A DNA stretch of 64,000 nucleotides from Isoetes taiwanensis. Its lineage: Eukaryota; Streptophyta; Lycopodiopsida; Isoetales; Isoetaceae. Within the stretch, counting starts at the first letter, position 1, and each line of letters starts with the position of its first letter. The translations under genes were made by a program, and so were the position numbers. This document shows positions 59,179 to 64,000 of this stretch, piece after piece. The stretch is from contig JAJEKV010000031.1 in assembly GCA_021234155.1 (NCBI GenBank), positions 9,664,698-9,728,697 on the forward strand. The letters run 5' to 3'. The notes beneath the pieces were generated by a model, which did not search any database, was not told the DNA's origin, and was given only the letters and a program-made list of their open reading frames with translations.

Positions 59179-59506
59179 AGACGGATCAGCATATTACTTA
59201 ACCTTCAAGAAAATGTGATAAAAGCCGACAGAAGTTCTGCATGAGTAAGATTATAGATGTTAGGAGAGGACCGTTGGGAATTTCAGCAGCCTAAAACATT
59301 AAAACCGAGCTTCTGAAAGCCATACCTAACTTTCTGAGACTGGTCAACACATTACTTAACCTTCAAAAAAAGTTGATAAAAGCCGACAAAAGTTCTGTAT
59401 CAGAGTAAGATCATAGATGATAGGAGAGGACCGTTGGGAACGTCAGCAGCCTAAAAAATTAAAACCCAGCTTCTGAAAGCCTAGCGGTACCTGACTTTCT
59501 GAAGAC
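59179..59506 (+). repeat. About 160-bp tandem duplication
   Basis: Two units (from about 59,179 and 59,338) share ATTACTTAACCTTCAA, GATAAAAGCCGACA, GGAGAGGACCGTTGGGAA, CAGCAGCCTAAAA and CAGCTTCTGAAAGCC. They differ by a few substitutions and small indels. Confidence 0.9.
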
Positions 59507-59546
59507 TAATCTAAAACCTATCTTGCCGATTCTCCTTGCGTCGAAC

Positions 59547-59610
59547 ACAGTATCTGTTGCTACAAAAAATATAAGAATACAGTATCTGTTGCTACAAAAA
59601 ATATAAGAAT
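59547..59610 (+). repeat. 32-bp perfect tandem duplication at the tRNA-Phe 3' end
   Basis: Units at 59,547-59,578 and 59,579-59,610 are identical (ACAGTATCTGTTGCTACAAA and the next 12 bases). The last base of the second unit is the discriminator base of the tRNA gene. Each unit supplies one T6 run on the minus strand. Confidence 0.95.
59596..59601 (-). terminator. RNA polymerase III terminator of tRNA-Phe
   Basis: A run of six T on the minus strand lies 9 bp after the tRNA 3' end. The tandem duplication places a second T6 run 32 bp further on (59,564-59,569), which could act as a backup. Confidence 0.8.
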
Positions 59611-59634
59611 GCGGTGAGCGTGGATCGAACACGC

Positions 59635-59677
<43 letters not shown>

Positions 59678-59682
59678 CCCGC
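59610..59682 (-). tRNA. trnF-GAA: tRNA-Phe (GAA)
   Basis: A 73-nt cloverleaf on the minus strand beginning GCGGGGATAGCTCAGTTGGG, with anticodon loop ACTGAAGATCT (anticodon GAA) and T loop GTTCGATCC, and ending in discriminator A. The A box TAGCTCAGTTGG and B box GTTCGATCC are intact. The one G-A mismatch in the acceptor stem (pair 5) is normal for cytosolic plant tRNA-Phe. There is no intron and no encoded CCA, as expected for a nuclear gene. It should supply Phe tRNA for cytosolic translation. Confidence 0.98.
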
Positions 59683-62600
59683 GAATGATAATATTAATTT
59701 CACATTTTAATTTCTTTAACTTATTTACATCAAATCTAATCTACTTCACGTAGGATTTTTTATGCTTGCTAAATGATCTTTTGATGTATCGTCCTCCGCT
59801 AGGTTAGCCTACATATTTATCATTTTCATTTCGTACAACTATCCCAATGCAAACCGAGTGAAATAAACTTTTTTTATGTTTTTCTTTTGTGACACCACAT
59901 ACAAAGTGATGTGTCCTCACAACAAATTAACTGGGACATAAGAGGAGGGAGAGTGGAAGGAGGAAGAACCTGGTACTATTTGAGGTGCTACGACACTAGA
60001 ACTATCTCGATCCTTAATATTTTTCACGTTCATTCTTGTATGCGAGCAATGCAAGCAGAAGTACATTTCTTATGTCATACCACATTGGCACCATCACTAT
60101 TTAGATATATGATGGCCCTCCACAAAGGAAGCACAGAGAGACAAAGAGAAGTGTATTATTTCAACTGAGACAATCAAGCCTATTAGACGTTACAATTTCA
60201 TAATCACGATTTCATGTGACAAACACCCCCAATCAAGTAGCATCCTACTCCTCACTAATCACATCTTTATTAACCTTTAGGATCATTTCTACGTCGTAAT
60301 ACATCGACAGCAAGGCGGCTACCAACTCTGGTTCTTTGGTAGCTCCCTCAAGGAGGAGGGGCTGGTACACTTCTTTCTTTTCTTTTTTGAAGGCAAGATA
60401 TTTAAATTTTATAAAAAATAATGGCATACAACCTCATTTATAAGCCTCTGAGTAGGCCAGATAGGAAATATTTGGACCACACCCAAGAGAAAGGGAAGGT
60501 GAAGCACTAACCAGCTTAGTACTAAAATCAAACAACTCTACATCTTCTCTACTACAACTGGTACTATAGCAGACTTTTCTAGCCCCAGCTTCTTCCCATA
60601 AGCATAAAAATACTATAGGAGCGTCCCTTGATTTTTTCCGCCCGCAAAAAGCACTTCAAACCATGTCTTCAACTTGGATGTCAATTAACTAAGATGAGGC
60701 TCTCAAACCAGACTAGTCTTTTCCAAATCAAAGAGAAGTGTGTACTAAAGGTCGGAACTGTAACCATTGAGGAACATAAGAACAGTGCTTCATGTGCGTT
60801 GGCTTTTACCTGGTGCACATCCTTCGCTTGGTACTGAGCATGCTCGAGCTTCCCTCATAATCTCATACAGGCCTACCCGGAGGGGTGGTCTAGTCGCTCC
60901 CCTTGCTCTCCAGCATAGCACCATGATGCTCCATACAACAGTAAAGAACCCTGGTCTCTCGTCCTAGGATAACTTGTTTGATTTCTTTCCTTTACCAATA
61001 TGAATGATCCAATGTTAGCTTATGGAACATGATCTTCCCCTATTTGGAAAGGGGGGCTATTTTACAAGAAGGAGGCCCATGTGCTTTTGAAGCGTAATAG
61101 AAAGTGAAAGACCACTATCTAGCTTGAACAGATTAGGCACATCAATGATGAACTTGCCCTTAAAGTTTGATAGGTTGAGCATCTCAAAGTCACATGTTCT
61201 TTGCCTTCAACCTCACGCTCATTCTCATTTTACAAATAACATGTCTCCTTTTTTGTAGCATTCAAATAGCTCATCTCATAGAGCAAAAGGTTCAATGAGC
61301 TCTCTATAGTGCAATATCTTTGTACCTGGTCGGTGCCAAACCTTGCTCAAAACAGTTTCTCTATGCATTCCCTCATATTGATCCTTTGTTATGACGGATT
61401 CCTTATATTGTCCCCATTTCTTGACCGATCATTCCACATCCATATTTACCACTTAGTTTAAAATGATCATTGTAAATGTGGAATTTGTTTATGGTAAAAC
61501 CATTCATATACTAGACGTTCTTGCCAAGACAAACCCTTACTTGCATAACCATGGTCGTTATTGAAAGAATGCCAATTTATTATCATGAAGAAGATCAAGC
61601 TACATCAAGAGAGACTGTAACATAGGACTAAAAGCCTAGTGGATGAGATGGTCCACTAAGCAAAGCCACCCACAAACAGGCAATGGTCACATATGTTGTG
61701 CTACTTTGAGGCGTTTCATATCATCATCATAATCAACATGTTCTGTCGCAGTCAACTCATTATCAATAGACATCATGTTACCATGCCATTGACATCATCT
61801 TTGTATCTAAAGAGGAAGCAATTTGAGGTGATGCATTATTCTTCTTTCTAACAGCCTTCCATAGTTTTAACGAACATGTTGTTTTGAGAAAAAATCAAGC
61901 ATTACTACCATTAAACCTGCGACCTCATCAAGGCGTGGATGCCTTTAAACAACGCTATTCGAGAAAACTGACCTCAAAGAACAATAACATTAGTCACACT
62001 AGGAGATGATGTGACAAAAATGAATTCCTTAAGACGGATAAAGGGATCCAAATGTTGTGTAGATATCTCATATTAATGGTTTATGCATGTGTGATTGGCC
62101 AGAGATATATTATTGAAGAACAATGACAGCGGAACATACAACTTTGATATCGATGTAAAATTCTTTTGCTTTCAGATCCTAATCACGAACATATACAAGT
62201 GTATAAACTCCCAGCTGACACTGTCAATGCCTTTGCAAAATTAAATTTAAGATATATAACATGATGATTTCACAGATGTGCTCAACAGATCTCCTTATAT
62301 ACAACAGCCACATAATTCCAAATGCATCTTTTCTCGGAAGACATTCCGATTGAGTTATAGAAATGGACTCAGCTAAATATCCTTCACCCTCTCCACAAAT
62401 GCCTTGGCAAATATTTTATATCACAGATGATAGCAAAATGGTGGTCATCAATGCGAGATAGTGCGAGGATTTTTGACTTTGTAATCAAAATTTGTTCCAG
62501 GCGATGAACACAAAGTCCGCAAAAATGTCAAATACATAAATATGTGACAAAACTCAACTAGTATACCATCCAACTCTAGGCGTTTCCACTTTGTAAGTTA

Positions 62601-62916
62601 GAAAACTATTGGACCTAGATGCACTGCTTGATTATATTAGCCTCGCGATGGTGCTCTTCAAAAATGATGGGAGAGATTCTAGATGAAGCTGGCGTAGCGC
62701 ATTTACGTCGAGAAGCGGTGTCAGCTCAACAAAACGTATGTTTGAAATTGAGCATCGCGGATGTTAGTCACGCTGGTGCGTAGAGCATAACCCATCTGAC
62801 AGATGCAATAATGACACGCCTAACATCATGTAATGCTACTTAGTAATGGGAAGCGATTACAATGGATGCTCCAGATCCGCGGAACCAGCATAAACACGTG
62901 CTGTAATGCGGTGGAT
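59683..62916. other. Unrecognised stretch
   Basis: No supported gene. Frames are under 90 codons. A 60-codon minus-strand frame (60,245-60,427) contains GATKEPELVAALLSMYYDVE, which looks protein-like but matches no family I know. Minus-strand text near 61,130-61,200 (TCDFEMLNLSNFKGKFII) also looks protein-like. The last few hundred bases before 62,917 probably belong to the LINE. Confidence 0.45.
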
Positions 62917-63807
62917 CTATTCCTCCTTCAAAGCTTGAAACTGTACTAGTATGTCACGCTCATGAAAGCCTGGGTGAAGCCCCTGGTGAGAGAGAAAAAG
63001 ATCCCGATATAAGGTATCCAGTGAAGCACAATCTGCTACTGCAAATTGTCGGCTCCAATGTTTCACAAAAGATTTAACCCTTTGGGGAATTACGTCCACT
63101 ATATGATACCGTCCACCAGAATCCAATTAAAGGAGCGATTGTCCAAATGCCGACGAAGCATCCGAGAGTCTCCATCCTTCAAGAATTTTAAATTCAAACA
63201 AAAGCATATTTGTCCCATACGGCGCTGCAGCAGAGGTTCTCTGAAATGAATTGTGGATGATGATTTGAAACTGCGTTATTTCTAAGAAGGATCGAAAAAG
63301 ACTTGGAAATGCCAAAACTGCATCCGCATTCCAGTAAACCCTATCCAATCGAGATCTTGCACGACCCCCACCAATCTGATCATTGCACCAAGTGAAAGCA
63401 CCTTCACCATTTAACTTCGATAGGTTGCAGTCATGGAGAAGACGGTGTCATTGCTGATGTTTAAATCCAGATACAACATTAGAAGTGGCTCCTAGTCGAT
63501 CCTCTTCCACTTCGACCATGTTAAAGTCCCCGACAAAAATCCATGGAATGTCCTGGCATATCCTAAGCATCTTGGATTGTAGAGATGCCCATAATGAAGC
63601 TCTCTGATGAGACCTGTTATGAGCATATATATATTCACAAGAAACCAAACTGGGCTCTATGTTCCTGCCATAAAGGAAAGGCCCTTTGGCCAAAATGATC
63701 CACCTCAGTGGAAGTGACTGGAAATGAAGGTAGGCTATGACAACTCCCACACTAGCTGAATCAGCTGCTGTGACCAACACATTGAAGCTATTCGCAAGCT
63801 TTGGCAC
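62917..63807 (-). mobile_element. LINE endonuclease domain, minus strand, two stops
   Basis: A single minus-strand frame of 297 codons with only two internal stops (TGA at 63,448 and TAA at 63,127). It contains the exo-endonuclease-phosphatase block SHQRASLWASL, then WIFVGDFNMVE and EDRLG, later NGEGAFTWCND and SRLDRVYWN, typical of the endonuclease part of plant L1-type LINEs. It then moves into the linker before RT and ends at 62,917. The RT domain is not visible downstream. It is less decayed than the LINEs at 17.8 and 34.3 kb; whether it is the same family cannot be judged because the parts do not overlap. Confidence 0.85.
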
Positions 63808-64000
63808 ATCTCTCTTGCTGAAGAATATTCATGATAATGTGGTACGTGGTGCTTGGTCGGTTCATTGTAAATAATAGTGGTTCATAGTTGTAAATAATGG
63901 GTTTGATGATTGTGAAACAAAAATAGAAGTTGCTATGAACTTGTAGGTGAAATTTTGAAACTGCTTGGCAGGATAGATGCGTCACTTCTGAAAATTGACA
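63808..64000. other. Window edge, possible LINE 5' part
   Basis: A 65-codon minus-strand frame (63,788-63,985) is in a different register from the endonuclease and matches nothing. It may be LINE 5' sequence or flanking DNA. Confidence 0.35.

Overview
This is a gene-poor, repeat-rich stretch of nuclear DNA from a land plant. Four things point there: an intronless 20S proteasome subunit alpha type-4 gene of plant type, a plant-type tRNA-Phe(GAA) gene, an intron-containing remnant of a plant 60S ribosomal protein L13a gene, and plant Ty1/copia, Ty3/gypsy, LINE, SINE-like and TRIM-like elements. The low gene density and layered insertions suggest a large genome. The species cannot be told from the sequence.

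Layout, left to right. 0-5.5 kb: nothing recognisable. 5.5-6.5 kb: a collinear but heavily frame-broken RPL13A copy that keeps at least one clean intron. 10.5-16.0 kb: two direct copies of a 2.3-2.4 kb unknown repeat. 17.8-20.9 kb: two tail-to-tail LINE fragments with (TATTC)n tails. 23.0-24.4 kb: a basic, coding-like relic and a TRIM-like LTR pair. 25.5-26.3 kb: the proteasome gene, the only intact protein gene I can support. 27.7-30.2 kb: a 1.27-kb unit in tandem, with LTR-like signals. 33.6-35.8 kb: a direct repeat pair and a third LINE. 38.0-39.2 kb: exons of a C2H2 zinc-finger gene, minus strand. 40.2-48.5 kb: a gypsy complex, in which a minus-strand gag-pol element abuts a plus-strand gypsy tail, with one LTR-like copy split by a 1.15-kb insertion. 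48.8-49.4 kb: three tRNA-like SINE copies. 50.2-55.3 kb: a structurally complete but decayed copia element with LTRs, primer-binding site and polypurine tract. 55.7-59.6 kb: a run of short tandem duplications ending at the tRNA-Phe gene. 62.9-63.8 kb: a LINE endonuclease region.

The two host genes that look functional (proteasome alpha-4 and tRNA-Phe) are unrelated housekeeping genes; there is no operon or gene cluster. Many repeat copies differ by small clustered indels, often CAG or CTG in one copy against CG or CCG in the other, so part of the apparent decay may be consensus error. I found no convincing new biological system. The most informative signals are the RPL13A relic, a covarying stem-loop before the LINE tails, the TRIM-like element, and the tRNA-like promoters inside the repeats.
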